Shown: positions 47,501-54,819 of the stretch, one piece after another | Layout: the number at the start of each line of letters is the position of its first letter | Position numbering within the stretch: the stretch's first letter is position 1 | From: Saururus chinensis | Lineage: Eukaryota; Streptophyta; Magnoliopsida; Piperales; Saururaceae | Assembly: GCA_035235625.1 (NCBI GenBank) | Contig: CP141140.1 | Span: forward strand, 53,315,351 to 53,379,350 | Length of the DNA: 64,000 nucleotides | Reading direction: 5' to 3' | Program-made: the position numbers and the translations under genes | Notes under the pieces: model-generated | The model's input: the letters and a program-made list of their open reading frames with translations, nothing else | Database searches by the model: none | Told to the model about the DNA's origin: nothing

Positions 47501-50105
47501 CCAAGAGAAAACATAGAAATTAACTGTTCAAAAATTGTCAAACAATTATAGTTTGAGTTACATTTTGACAAATAAAGAGCTTTAGGAATTGCCCAATACT
47601 ATAAATTAATACAAAAAATAATACAAACACTCAAAACATAAAAGAGAGCCCTACATCCAGACAATTTCAATTTGTCCTTCTTCAAGGATGCTGGGCCATA
47701 TATAAAGATTTCACAGAATTCTCCAGGACTTCATGCCTAGTTTGAATATATCACATATTACCAAGCCTCATAGCTTAATGCTTGTGCACACCCCATAAGA
47801 GGGTTTGGCTTGTGAAAATCTAAACTTGGTGAATCCCACTCGCTAAACTAAATGAAGGGAAGCTTATAATTTCAAAATACCACTAAGCAGGGAAGTATTA
47901 TGGCTGTACAAATTTATAAGATCCATGGGTGTTTTTCTCAGATAACCTATTTCACCAACAATTCACCTAAAATCTTGTGAACATGGAGCCAGGCTTATGT
48001 GGAAATCAAATTTAAGTTATGGATGGATACCCAAATGGATCTTTGAGAGATTAAAGGTGTTCACATGATCTTCTCACCAGCTTCTTTCCTCGGATCTTTT
48101 AGTGTGTGAGATACCCATACTAAAAGGTGAACTGAGTGATATCCTTTTGTGAGTGGTACTACAGTCGGATGTTCATTTCAGAATGTCATGAATAGCAAGA
48201 GCAAAATACTTCACTAAATTTGCTGAACACTTTATACTAGAGAGAAGAGACACATGTTCTCCTCAGGTGCTTCCAAACTGAAGACCTCCTCACAATCACC
48301 CTCCTCAATTTCCCAAATTTTCATGTCATGTGCATATAATTACCATTACCCCCCCCCCCCGACCGAAATATTTCTTCACAACTCAATTCAATTCTCTTGT
48401 GTAAGAGGTCAGTCCTAAATATCTAGGATATGTGAATTCTTCCCTTCTCAAATGGCCAGCGACACATTTGTTCTAGCATTGTATCTTTGTGAAAGCAGCT
48501 AACAAACACTTTGCTATGCCCTGAAATAAGGGTGTGATGCCCCGCCTATGGGCTCCACTGGGTGGATTAATAGTAGGTCCAGTAGTGTTTGCTTATTAGG
48601 TTTATTGTCTTTAGTTGCTTTTGAATAACATGCTTTAGGTTTATTCTTAGGAGATCTATATATTGTTGGGGCTATTCCCTCATCTCGATTAGTGAAGAAA
48701 TTAGCCTTAATCTTAGTTTTAGTCCTTGCTGTTTCTCTTCCTCCTCCCCTTTCCCAGTCGCCATGCCGTTGTGGTCTACGGACCACAGCATTGGGAATTA
48801 AGGAGTTAGGGAATTAACAGAGGCAGCCACAAAATTTACTAGATCTCAACCGGTGGTGGAGTTGAACTACATTCTCATAAACTGCATAAGTTTTTTAGCA
48901 CTCTACCATCAGTAGGATCCTGATATTTGTGGAAAGAGTTTTATTTGATGATGGGTTCAGTGTAAGTAAAAATCATTCAGGATGTATCTATTGGACATCT
49001 TATAATGACAACCTTCAAGAATTTTTCAAGTTCAATTGTAAGACATCACAAATCACAAGTTCCACACCAATGGAAAAAACCCTCCTCCCAACAAAAATTT
49101 TAAAAAAAAAATCATAAATAACAGTCAGATGATATTAGACTTCAACCAATGTATCAAGAAACCCAAGCCCTACTAGTTTAGGGGAAATAATACAACAATC
49201 ATTTGACATGTTTCCCCAAGCCTGATCAGGCCAACAGCAAAGGCAACATTCAGCTACTCCCGAGACCATTTCTCTTTTGTCAGCCATGAAATTCTCACTC
49301 ATCTATCTCTCTGATGTCCTAATTTTGATTATTGAGTGTGAAAATGCTTTAATCACACCTTAAGAATATGTGAGTTCTCTTTGGTCTTGGAGAGGGGCAT
49401 GTAGACGCTATCAGGTGATCTGGTCTTCAATGCAAATGCAGACCAGCTGCCCAATGTGTGCGTGAACGGGCTGTCCCTGCTCTCTTTCTATTTTGTACCA
49501 TATTTAGCTCATTGTGATTATCCAATTACCTGTGTAATTTTTTTGTACTTGTTTTTCACCCCTAGTGAAATGATCAACTTTTCCATTTTTCAGAAAAATA
49601 AAAGGAAAAACAAAAACGTAGACACCAGTGGTGTCTCTAACAAGGAGAACAAACAGTTAAAAGCACATCCTATTCTCCATGCAGTTTACAAATAGAACTA
49701 TACAAATCAGCCCAAATTCGTCTCTGCTTACACCATTTTCTTTTTTTTTTCTTTTTTGAAAGAAAAAAGTATCATTCATATACTCGTTAGATTGAAGATG
49801 CAATATTTCAGACACTTAAACTTTTAAAGTTCAATCGAAAACTCACCATCCTCAGCAAGGGGCACCTTACAGAAGTACCACCTGACATCTTCACCGTCGG
49901 AGGGGCTCTTCGTCCTCGCCAGATACTTCTCTCGACCCTCACACTGCTCGATCACATCTTCCAATCTAGCGATATTCGACGGCGTGTTTTTCAGAGAATC
50001 CGGGTCCGGCGACACCTCCTCCTCGGCTGCCGCAGCCTTCGAGCCCTGGCCTCCATCGCCACTGCATGAAGCTCCTACGCCATCTTCAGCTGCGAAACTC
50101 ACCAT
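17214..50105 (-). CDS. SGR2: SGR2-like phospholipase (DDHD domain), 20 coding exons
   Basis: Coding exons on the minus strand, in order: 49847-50105, 47155-47447, 46679-46834, 46488-46559, 46256-46408, 45171-45221, 44788-44958, 44492-44641, 41909-41974, 41230-41829, 40749-40848, 40557-40657, 40393-40465, 28145-28247, 27419-27512, 21183-21245, 20936-20981, 20755-20858, 17552-17598, 17214-17448. They total 2937 nt, 978 residues plus TGA. All introns are GT-AG, all phases join, and no internal stop is seen. The protein matches plant SGR2 (933 aa in Arabidopsis, recalled) along its whole length. It has an N-terminal WWxE-like block, lipase motif GHSLG with nucleophile near Ser464, an acidic Ser-rich linker (about 478-650), and the C-terminal DDHD domain. 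In plants SGR2 is a phospholipase A1-like protein at the vacuole membrane, needed for amyloplast movement in gravity sensing. ATG 50103-50105 is chosen because an in-frame stop lies upstream at 50154-50156 and no other ATG lies between. The product identity is very likely; enzyme activity is inferred. Confidence 0.95.
18055..18957. repeat. Tandem duplication (about 440-460 bp) in SGR2 intron 18
   Basis: Copy 1 (about 18055-18491) and copy 2 (about 18492-18957) both start GCACTTTCCAGACAAAAATC and end near CTATAATGTCCC. Differences are scattered substitutions plus a few small indels, including one of about 16 bp near 18705, where copy 2 has extra sequence. The unit shows no coding potential. 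Confidence 0.85.
19520..19592. mobile_element. Short Stowaway-type miniature element in SGR2 intron 18
   Basis: Begins TACTCCCTCTGTCCCACATTA and ends with an inverted TACTCCCATATTA. At about 70 bp it is a shortened or deleted copy. TA at both edges. Confidence 0.55.
19630..19885 (-). pseudogene. Gypsy gag fragment in SGR2 intron 18
   Basis: The minus-strand frame reads [18 protein letters not shown] then [20 protein letters not shown]. This matches the plant Gypsy gag pattern in which a DFLDW-type block is followed by a DFKDVPxDKRVxLVA block. After a frameshift near 19685 the text continues [19 protein letters not shown], again gag-like. It is only about 250 bp, with no LTR seen nearby. Confidence 0.65.
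20755..21245 (-). CDS. SGR2: SGR2 exons 16-18 (DDHD domain)
   Basis: Exons 21183-21245, 20936-20981 and 20755-20858 encode residues 815-885. The middle exon is only 46 nt ([15 protein letters not shown]), so automated gene finders could miss it. The last carries [11 protein letters not shown] and GRIDHVLQ, with the third DDHD acidic residue. Donors are GTTGTC, GTATGT and GTAAGT; acceptors end CAG, TAG and TAG. Confidence 0.9.
21246..24750. other. SGR2 intron 15, part without identified elements
   Basis: Mostly AT-rich intron. At 22080-22170 a short GCTGCTTTTGCAGCA repeat occurs. Around 22780-23040 two stretches share a CAGTTTAGCCCAACTGCATAT-like and CGGTTTAGTCCAATAGCATAT-like motif, suggesting remnants of miniature elements. 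23500-24700 may be retroelement debris, but I cannot assign it. Confidence 0.4.
24808..25110. repeat. Inverted repeat of a retroelement protease segment
   Basis: The arm at about 24808-24925 and the arm at about 24989-25110 are inverted copies of roughly 118 bp, with a spacer of about 63 bp. Each arm encodes the region around a Gypsy protease: LVLVDTG follows a block resembling the linker between the gag zinc knuckle and the protease. An adjacent direct repeat (24636-24690 and 24745-24800, AATAAACTGGATTCTG) shows further local rearrangement. Confidence 0.8.
25064..25870 (-). pseudogene. Gypsy gag remnants in SGR2 intron 15
   Basis: On the minus strand, 25339-25690 carries [13 protein letters not shown], then blocks such as [20 protein letters not shown] in another frame, and [19 protein letters not shown], the usual order of a plant Gypsy gag domain. 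Downstream, 25064-25249 has [18 protein letters not shown], a zinc knuckle, followed by an acidic linker leading into the protease segment of the inverted repeat. Several stops and frameshifts are present. Confidence 0.75.
25866..26050 (-). pseudogene. LINE reverse transcriptase fragment in SGR2 intron 15
   Basis: The minus strand reads [19 protein letters not shown] then, after two stops, [14 protein letters not shown]. These are the conserved blocks preceding and including RT motif A of plant LINEs ([11 protein letters not shown]). The catalytic Asp is replaced by Asn. Only about 60 codons remain. Confidence 0.7.
26051..26914. other. SGR2 intron 15, unassigned stretch
   Basis: A plus-strand open frame from 26289 to 26630 begins [18 protein letters not shown]. 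Its composition and a following Ser-rich stretch ([17 protein letters not shown]) suggest remnants of a retroelement leader or gag, but I recognise no domain. Confidence 0.3.
26920..27169 (-). mobile_element. TRIM (miniature LTR retrotransposon), complete
   Basis: 250 bp on the minus strand. The 5' LTR is 27092-27169 (78 bp, TGTTAG to TTACA). The primer site TGGTATCAGAGC is directly adjacent (27080-27091), complementary to initiator methionine tRNA. The internal part is about 115 bp, and the 3' LTR 26920-26975 has an internal deletion. A polypurine stretch precedes the 3' LTR. A perfect 5-bp duplication CTCAT flanks the element (26915-26919 and 27170-27174). It codes for nothing, so it must have used proteins from another element. 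Confidence 0.9.
27419..28247 (-). CDS. SGR2: SGR2 exons 14-15 (DDHD domain core)
   Basis: Exons 28145-28247 and 27419-27512 encode about residues 749-814. The first begins [10 protein letters not shown] after completing the Gly codon of exon 13, and carries [13 protein letters not shown] with the second DDHD Asp. The second carries [19 protein letters not shown]. They are an island between two large transposon-filled introns: 12.1 kb on the exon 13 side and 6.2 kb on the exon 16 side. Confidence 0.92.
28248..29549 (-). mobile_element. Internal remnant of the minus-strand LTR element in SGR2 intron 13
   Basis: Downstream of a primer site on the minus strand. From about 29510 the frame reads [18 protein letters not shown] and then [15 protein letters not shown], which could be the start of a gag with a glutamine-rich helical region. 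Beyond 29140 the frames break up and I recognise no domain. No 3' LTR is seen before exon 14, so the element is truncated by deletion. The lower boundary is unknown; the stretch next to 28248 is ordinary intron. Confidence 0.45.
29633..29932 (+). repeat. 5' LTR of the chromovirus
   Basis: 300 bp. Contains CATTAGGCAGTTACTTCATT motifs and a pyrimidine-rich end region (CTCTCTGCCTTTCG). It is shorter than the 3' LTR by about 58 bp because the latter has an extra run of TTCATTAGGCAGTT units. Confidence 0.85.
29940..31380 (+). pseudogene. Chromovirus gag and zinc knuckle
   Basis: The gag domain lies in the frame at 30155-30889 and shows [37 protein letters not shown] and [15 protein letters not shown] frameshift near 30810 leads to [20 protein letters not shown] and a later stop. 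The zinc knuckle (31155-31215) reads [15 protein letters not shown]: the second Cys of the usual CFNCDE has become Tyr, so zinc binding is broken. A Pro-rich stretch near 30200-30400 precedes the gag core. Confidence 0.85.
31351..32763 (+). pseudogene. Chromovirus protease and reverse transcriptase, 5' part
   Basis: The protease block has [20 protein letters not shown], in which the active-site triad DSG is changed to DSD. Reverse transcriptase follows with KKDGS, a TGA at about 32080, then [44 protein letters not shown] and, in a shifted frame, [10 protein letters not shown]. The catalytic DD of motif C has lost its first Asp. The text stops at KAAM where the Copia element is inserted, and resumes at 37464. 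Confidence 0.9.
32769..32976 (-). repeat. 3' LTR of the Copia element
   Basis: 208 bp, TGTAAG to CTCACA on the minus strand. Compared with 37266-37463 it has about nine substitutions and one 10-bp duplication (GAGGAAAGCT). Confidence 0.9.
33069..34767 (-). pseudogene. Copia reverse transcriptase and RNase H
   Basis: 34405-34767 holds the linker with [19 protein letters not shown]. The RT runs from [18 protein letters not shown] through [18 protein letters not shown] and [12 protein letters not shown], then a stop near 33935, then [13 protein letters not shown] with an intact YVDD. RNase H has [13 protein letters not shown] and, after a frameshift near 33360, [13 protein letters not shown] and [13 protein letters not shown]. 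So two or three lesions separate this copy from a full frame. Confidence 0.9.
34771..35847 (-). pseudogene. Copia integrase
   Basis: An open frame of 358 codons. It begins at the pre-integrase [12 protein letters not shown] and CDSCTLGK zinc-binding pair. The catalytic core follows with [17 protein letters not shown] and [16 protein letters not shown], so all three acidic residues are present. The usual AERKHRH has become AEWKHRH. The GKSPYEILF and FGCACYPYL blocks and the [13 protein letters not shown] block complete a typical Copia integrase. Confidence 0.9.
35974..37209 (-). pseudogene. Copia gag and protease
   Basis: The start is [20 protein letters not shown] at 37209. After a short disruption near 37090 the gag domain runs on in another frame: [51 protein letters not shown] and [18 protein letters not shown]. 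The frame changes near 36570. The zinc knuckle [14 protein letters not shown] (CX2CX4HX4C) is intact, and the protease has [13 protein letters not shown] with its DTG triad. Pre-integrase text is broken around 35990. Confidence 0.88.
37266..37463 (-). repeat. 5' LTR of the Copia element
   Basis: 198 bp, TGTAAG to CTCACA on the minus strand, followed directly by the primer site. Similarity to the 3' LTR is about 95 percent by eye, higher than between the two chromovirus LTRs. Confidence 0.9.
37464..39300 (+). pseudogene. Chromovirus RNase H, integrase and chromodomain
   Basis: Continues the polymerase after the Copia insertion: [19 protein letters not shown] (RNase H), a broken stretch to 37900, then [15 protein letters not shown] and the integrase zinc region with LPMCQ, ending in a frameshift near 38160. 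The integrase core has [22 protein letters not shown] (the second catalytic Asp, normally in SDRD, is lost) and [19 protein letters not shown]. The C-terminal block ends [14 protein letters not shown]. The frame 39094-39300 contains [18 protein letters not shown] and [17 protein letters not shown], a chromodomain. Confidence 0.88.
39329..39686 (+). repeat. 3' LTR of the chromovirus
   Basis: 358 bp, collinear with 29633-29932 except for an expansion around 39390-39450 and a small insertion near 39500. Several substitutions separate the two LTRs, so the insertion is not recent. Confidence 0.85.
40393..41974 (-). CDS. SGR2: SGR2 exons 9-13 (nucleophile, linker, DDHD start)
   Basis: Exons 41909-41974, 41230-41829, 40749-40848, 40557-40657 and 40393-40465 encode residues 436-749. 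Exon 10 starts with [18 protein letters not shown], holding the lipase elbow. The rest of this 600-nt exon is an acidic, serine-rich linker with little conservation. Exon 11 ([16 protein letters not shown]) looks like a short coiled coil. Exon 13 carries [11 protein letters not shown], which holds the first Asp of the DDHD set, and ends in phase 1 with donor GTATTT. The 12.1-kb transposon-filled intron follows. Confidence 0.92.
42600..42903 (-). mobile_element. Probable solo LTR in SGR2 intron 8
   Basis: Read on the minus strand it begins TGTTATGAATTG at 42903. It shares the GGCCCAGGCCCATAAGG block and the following TATGTAAAGG text with the LTR at 39687-40004. The 3' boundary near 42600 is uncertain and no target duplication was found. 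Confidence 0.5.
44492..47447 (-). CDS. SGR2: SGR2 exons 2-8
   Basis: Seven exons: 47155-47447, 46679-46834, 46488-46559, 46256-46408, 45171-45221, 44788-44958 and 44492-44641. They encode residues 87-435. The first carries [17 protein letters not shown] and YWWREYAEC. The third and fourth carry the VWHRRTF and [11 protein letters not shown] blocks, and 44788-44958 carries [11 protein letters not shown], the start of the lipase fold. The last carries [15 protein letters not shown]. Every exon after the first is a multiple of three, so exons 3-8 are symmetric phase-0 exons. The donor of exon 3 is GTCTGT, a weak match. Introns here are short (about 70-1030 bp) and hold no recognisable transposon. 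Confidence 0.93.
48533..48800. mobile_element. Possible solo LTR or non-autonomous element in SGR2 intron 1
   Basis: Starts near TGATGCCCCGCCTATGGGC and may end at GACCACAGCA around 48790. It contains a TATA-like CTATATATTG and a pyrimidine-rich segment typical of LTRs. No duplicate copy or target duplication was confirmed. Confidence 0.35.
49847..50105 (-). CDS. SGR2: SGR2 exon 1 (start codon exon)
   Basis: Encodes residues 1-86 plus one base. The first 40 residues are low-complexity (Gly, Ala and Glu rich) and likely variable between species. The conserved block starts at [16 protein letters not shown] and runs to [11 protein letters not shown]. The donor GTGAGT follows GATG, and exon 2 completes the Glu codon to give DELAASVPR, as expected for the family. 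It is separated from exon 2 by a 2.4-kb intron. Confidence 0.93.
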
Positions 50106-50153
50106 CAACCCTGAAGATCCCGAAGCAGCTATTTTTCCTTCAAAATTGAACAG

Positions 50154-50217
50154 CTAAAGACGTGAAAAAACAAAATAAGTTACAAATGTGATAAAATTGT
50201 GCTAGAAATCGACTTAC
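50154..50217 (-). other. Probable 64-bp intron in the SGR2 5' UTR
   Basis: Read on the minus strand, a strong donor CAG|GTAAGT sits at 50217 and a pyrimidine-rich acceptor ending TTTAG at 50154. The coding exon would begin at 50153. The upstream exon has an in-frame TGA close to its end, so splicing does not extend the protein and this would be a leader intron. The length is near the lower limit for plant introns. No transcript evidence is available here. Confidence 0.6.
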
Positions 50218-50700
50218 CTGCAGGATTCCTCAAATGGGTATCAGCAAATTGATAGGGAGAACATGCCCATTAACGGTTTATATCACAAAATGAAGAATCA
50301 GATGGGGGAAAGGCACGACGAAAGGCTTGGAAATCCCGCCACGAACTGATGTTAGCAATTGCAGCAAAAATGAGGAGATGGGTAGTCTCGAAATCAACAA
50401 AAAGACACTAATAGATGTTCCAATTCTCCTGCAAAGCCATGCAGGAAAGCACTTGGCAGGTGCGTTGGAAATCAGAGCAGCAGCAAGTAAGAATCACTGT
50501 ATTTAAACAGTAATTGTAGAGTGCTTGGGAGACAATGAATGAAGAAAATAGATTTGATGATTTAGAGAAATGGAGGAAGAGAAAATGATTGAAGGATGAT
50601 GGATGGATGATGACCAGCAGGTGGAGACAGAGAGCGTGAGAAGAATGGCGGTTACCCGAGCTCTTGCTTCTTCCTTCCGTTTCTTCTTTTTCCACTTACT
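50218..50700 (-). promoter_or_regulatory. SGR2 5' leader and core promoter region
   Basis: This stretch lies directly upstream of the start-codon exon on the minus strand. The part next to 50218 is probably untranslated first exon. Further upstream, around 50640-50700, the plus strand is rich in TCTTCC runs, giving GA tracts on the minus strand, which is common near plant transcription starts. I could not identify a convincing TATA box. The boundary at 50700 is approximate. Confidence 0.45.
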
Positions 50701-51010
50701 CCAGGGGGGACGTTCCCATCCCTCCGAAAACCGAACCGAATATTCAACCCGGTTCGCGGGTTGGCCTCCAACCTGATTTGGCCATTATGAAGAATTTTAT
50801 GTTTAGTTAATTTCTTTTATATATATATATGGAAATTTAATTATTTTTATTTTATTAAAAAAGGATAATTATTTTACATGAGAATGATCAAATAATTGTA
50901 TTACACTCTTATAAAGCTTGATTAAAAAAATAATTTACCCAAAAAAGTCAGCATTTGGTAGCTTAGGATATCTTTAACGCGGAGTGCTATTTCCAAATGG
51001 CATTGTATGG
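50701..51010. other. AT-rich upstream region of SGR2
   Basis: Between the SGR2 leader and the first of three miniature elements. Contains ATATATATATAT at about 50820. Nothing else is recognised. Confidence 0.4.
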
Positions 51011-51234
51011 GGAAGTGTTTTTATACTCCCTACTCACCGTAAGCCCAAGCATAAGAAATACATATGAATTGTTCATTTTTAGGATTGACGGCATATACGC
51101 TAGTGCATGTTAGCACAAATAGTATTTTTGCTAGCGTGCTCTAATGTGTGATTCATTGATTTTAAAAATAAATGTTTCACATGCATTCATTATGCTGAGC
51201 TCATTGTAAGAGTGGAGCATAAAAAATGTTTTCC
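51011..51234. mobile_element. Miniature inverted-repeat element, family member 1
   Basis: The left end has TTTATACTCCCTACTCACCG and the right end, inverted, CATTTTTTATGCTCCACTC. The core has CTAGTGCATGTTAGCAC facing GCTAGCGTGCTC. It matches two more copies at 51821 and 52845. It lies about 300 bp upstream of the SGR2 leader. Confidence 0.6.
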
Positions 51235-51820
51235 TTGTATAGACAAAATGGCTCCCTAAAATTGGGGTTGAGAGAACCTAACCAGGTTGTCATTTCCACA
51301 TTGAGACACCATTTATGGTATCCCCAAACAGAGGCATTTTTTTATTTTTTTAATTATTTTTTAACTTTCTTTTTACTTCTTTTTTTACCTATTACCTTTT
51401 TTAAATATATCTAACATCTATGGTTGGATTTCACGTGTTGTAAAATTACCACATAGGCAAATACAGATGTCAAGTCGAGCCACTTAAACATCTCCCATTA
51501 AAGATACTCTTATATCCGTTACAGTCATCCAATAGTTGTGGCCTACAACCAACAATTTTTAAAGATAATAATAAAAAACAAACTAAACTTGGGGAAGATT
51601 GGTGAATCTTGCAACGATCAATCTCTTGTAACTATTTTTTATAGAAAATAAAATTGTAAATCTCATTGAGGATGAGTGAACCCTAATAATGTTATCATTC
51701 TATTAATATAATTAACAGTAAATTAGTAAATAAGTGAGGTACTTTGGAAACTGAGTTGTGAGGAAAGTTTTAAACTAGCCAAAAGAGGTTTAGTGAATAA
51801 ACTCCTCTCATTTTGTTGGA

Positions 51821-52044
51821 AGAGTTTTTCATGCTCCCTTTTGACAATAAGCCTAACATAAAAAACGCATTGGAACCCTTGATATTTGAGATAAATGGCG
51901 CACAACTAGCATATGTTAACGCTAGAACCAATGACACTAATGTATACTAGCGTGCCTGTCATTGATCTCACAAATAAAGGGTTTTCATGTATTTTTTATG
52001 CTAGATTCATTGTCATAGGGAAACATTAGAAATGTTTCCCATGT
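51821..52044. mobile_element. Miniature inverted-repeat element, family member 2
   Basis: Left TGCTCCCTTTTGACAATAAG with AACCCTTGATATTTGAGAT, and right GATCTCACAAATAAAGGGTT with TTCATTGTCATAGGG, form a long inverted repeat around a TAACGCTAG and CTAGCGTG core. This is the clearest of the three copies. Confidence 0.65.
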
Positions 52045-52844
52045 TTCCCATTTTATTACATAATATAGATTTATCGGATTTTAGAGTAGTGTTGCTATGG
52101 GGTTTAGTATTTAATCTCCATATCTAGGAAATAAAAAGAAAATCTCTGATTCAAAGGCAAATGTTTACATTAGCAACACCTGTGCCTTCCTGATTTGCCC
52201 CTCCACACATTTTTAAAAATGCCATAGAGTTGCTTCAAGGGCATGTGCACGCTCAGCCAAATCATTCTCATTTTCCACCCCTTCTTGGATATGTTATGCA
52301 TAATACTTATATTCTATATAAATTGCTTATATTTTAAAAAAATATATTCTTCCTAAATTAGTAACTCTATTTGACAAAAAAATTTATTTTATATTAATAG
52401 CTTTATTTTGTTCAATTTAAGTGATTGGTACTTAAAAATGTATTATAAACTTGTTTTCCCTTCTCTTAGAGATGTGGTTTCACCCTTCAATAAAGCCTAT
52501 TACTTTTCTATAGGACATAGAGAATATAATAATTAATTAAGCCAAATAACCTTTTACTTTTTCACTCCATCCACAAACGATTCTAAGAAGGATAACATAA
52601 AATAGAATAATTAATAAAGTATAATAATTTCTTATCAAATACTAACAACTAATTTAGTACAGATGCAGAAATATGAAATGATTAGGAATGGGCAAACAGA
52701 AACTATTTGAGTGATGACCCGTGCCCACCCATCTCGTCATGCAAAAATTGCCTTTGTTGTCACTTAGTTGCAGAAAGTTGCGCAAAGCTGTCATAAAAAC
52801 AAAAAAAAATGGATTAAGAGAGAAAACAAAGGTATATATCAATG

Positions 52845-53121
52845 AAGTATTGTTAATATTTTACTCCGACAATGAACCTACATAAGGAATGCATCGGAGC
52901 CCTTTATTTATAAGATCATCAACTAAACGCTAGCTAATGAACCTAGCATAAAGAATGCATTGGAGCTCTTCATTTATAAGATCGTCAACTAAACGCTAGC
53001 TGCACTAGTGGTACTGACACTAATATGCACTAGCGTGTGTGTCATATATCTCAATTATCAAGGGTTTTTATATATTCCTTACGTTAGGCTTATTGTCATA
53101 GTAGAGCATAAAAAATTCCTC
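52845..53121. mobile_element. Miniature inverted-repeat element, family member 3, with internal duplication
   Basis: Left TTTTACTCCGACAATGAACC; the right end, inverted, has TTTTTTATGCTCTACTATGAC. A block of about 70 bp with AATGAACCTA, ATTTATAAGATC and AACTAAACGCTAGCT is repeated in tandem at 52870-52935 and 52938-53003, making this copy longer. Confidence 0.6.
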
Positions 53122-53229
53122 CATGTAGAAAGAATGTTCTACCCCTCAACCATAATGGGGGATGGATCTTCCAAGAGAGTATGACACATCAATATTCATA
53201 TTAATATGAGGATTTTACTAAAATGACCC

Positions 53230-53510
53230 TAAGATATAACATATTATACAAATTGTCTTATTTTCTCACTTAATACTAAAAATGGCTCATGAATTGGCTT
53301 ACCCTTTTTTCATTTTTTCTTTATAACTTCACCAACCTGCTGCTTCTCTTTTTTGGCAACTCCAGCTTCAACTCCACCTAGACTACTGACTCCACCACCT
53401 CCATCATCGACCACCGCCTCTGCCATGAACTTAATCATCTTTGCCACCAAATCTGCTTCATCTAACTTCATCTTCACCTCTTCTACTATCACTCATATAA
53501 GATATGTAAA
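53230..53510 (-). pseudogene. Repeated coding-like fragment, copy 1
   Basis: The minus strand reads MIVEEVKMKLDEADLVAKMI followed by a Gly-rich stretch and KKEKQQVGEVIKKK. The same fragment, with stops, is at 63468-63680 on the plus strand. Similarity extends past the stop into non-coding text (GACAATTTGT), so it is a repeat, not two genes. Function unknown. Confidence 0.5.
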
Positions 53511-54236
53511 ATTTAACTATTTTCTTATTAGTATAAAGTTTTACTATTTAAAATTTGTTTTTAATTTTATGTGATGCACTACAACAAAACTGACTATTAG
53601 CAACACTAATAGTACTATAAGCGTCGTTAATACTTATTAATGACGCATAAAAAATGTCGCCACATACGTCGATAAAATTGTTGTAGCTACTGCTCATTAG
53701 CGACGCTTAACTATAAGCGTCGCTAAAAGTCCCCATTAGCAATGTATATTTATACATCGCTAATGAGTTTTATTTTGCGACATATAATTAAGTGTCAAAA
53801 ATATTCAATTATTAGCGACGCATAGATTTATATGTCGCTAATAATTGGTTAATAGCGACGCATAGTTATGCATTACTAATAATTGAATATTTTGTAAAAA
53901 AAATAAAAATAATGTTATAAGCATTGCTAATATAGCTTATTAACAATGCTAAAGTATGCATCAGTAATGTTCAATAATTATTTTTAAAAAAATAAAAAAT
54001 ATATTATTAGCGATGCATAATGAGATGCATAATGATATGCATCGCTACTATCAAAATATTTTTTTAAAAAAAAATATTAGCTACACATAATAATGCGTTG
54101 CTAAAAACCAAAATTTTTTAAAAAAAAAGGCTCGGCTTGCCTGTGGCTAGCTCGGCAAGGAAGAGGGAAGTGGCCGGATTCTGGAGGGTCACCTTCTCCA
54201 GAATCCAGGTCCCCTCTTCCCTCCAGCTCCCCCCCT

Positions 54237-54535
54237 CCTTCCCCTCTCTGTAAGCAGAGAGGGAGGGGGTGCGGGTGGGGGATGGGGAGAGAGGAGAGGA
54301 GGGGGGCCAACCCCCTCCCTCCCGCTCCCCCCTTTATGCCCCCCCCTCCTCCCCTCTCTGTAAGCAGAGAGGGAGGGGGTGCAGGTGGGGGACGGGGAGA
54401 GAGGAGGGGAGCGGGAAGAAGGAGGGGGGTCGGCCTCCTCTGTCGCCATCCTCCCTCCTTCCCCTCTCTGTTTATGGAGAGGGGAAGGAGGGGGTGGGGA
54501 CCGAGGGAGGGGGACGGAGGCCCCAGGGGGTGTAG
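54237..54535. repeat. GC-rich tandem repeats inside CACTA copy 2
   Basis: A unit of about 120 bp containing CCCTCTCTGTAAGCAGAGAGG followed by a G-rich stretch repeats two to three times. The unit itself contains a short inverted repeat. Open frames here are compositional. Confidence 0.7.
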
Positions 54536-54819
54536 GAGAGGGGGAACGGGTGAGGAGGGACAGTGGTGGAAAGAGGGGGGTGGAGGTGGTGGCTCGGGGA
54601 TGGCGGACGGCCACGACGGAGATGGCAAAGGAGGGCGGTGGAGCCGGAGGAGAGAGGAGCGGGGGGTGGAGGTTAAATTATGAAACCACATGGGCGTAAT
54701 TTTTGTCCTCACGGGATTAAAAAAAAGTTATTAGTGACACATACAGTATGTGTCTCTATAGTCTCTTGATTAGTCGTCGCTAATACAATAGTTATTAGCA
54801 ACGCATATAGTATGTGTCA

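Noticed and set aside
54101-54712. Pro/Gly-rich open frames on both strands
   Set aside because: GC-rich tandem repeats with few possible stop codons; no domain, and the equivalent block in CACTA copy 1 is not collinear in frame.
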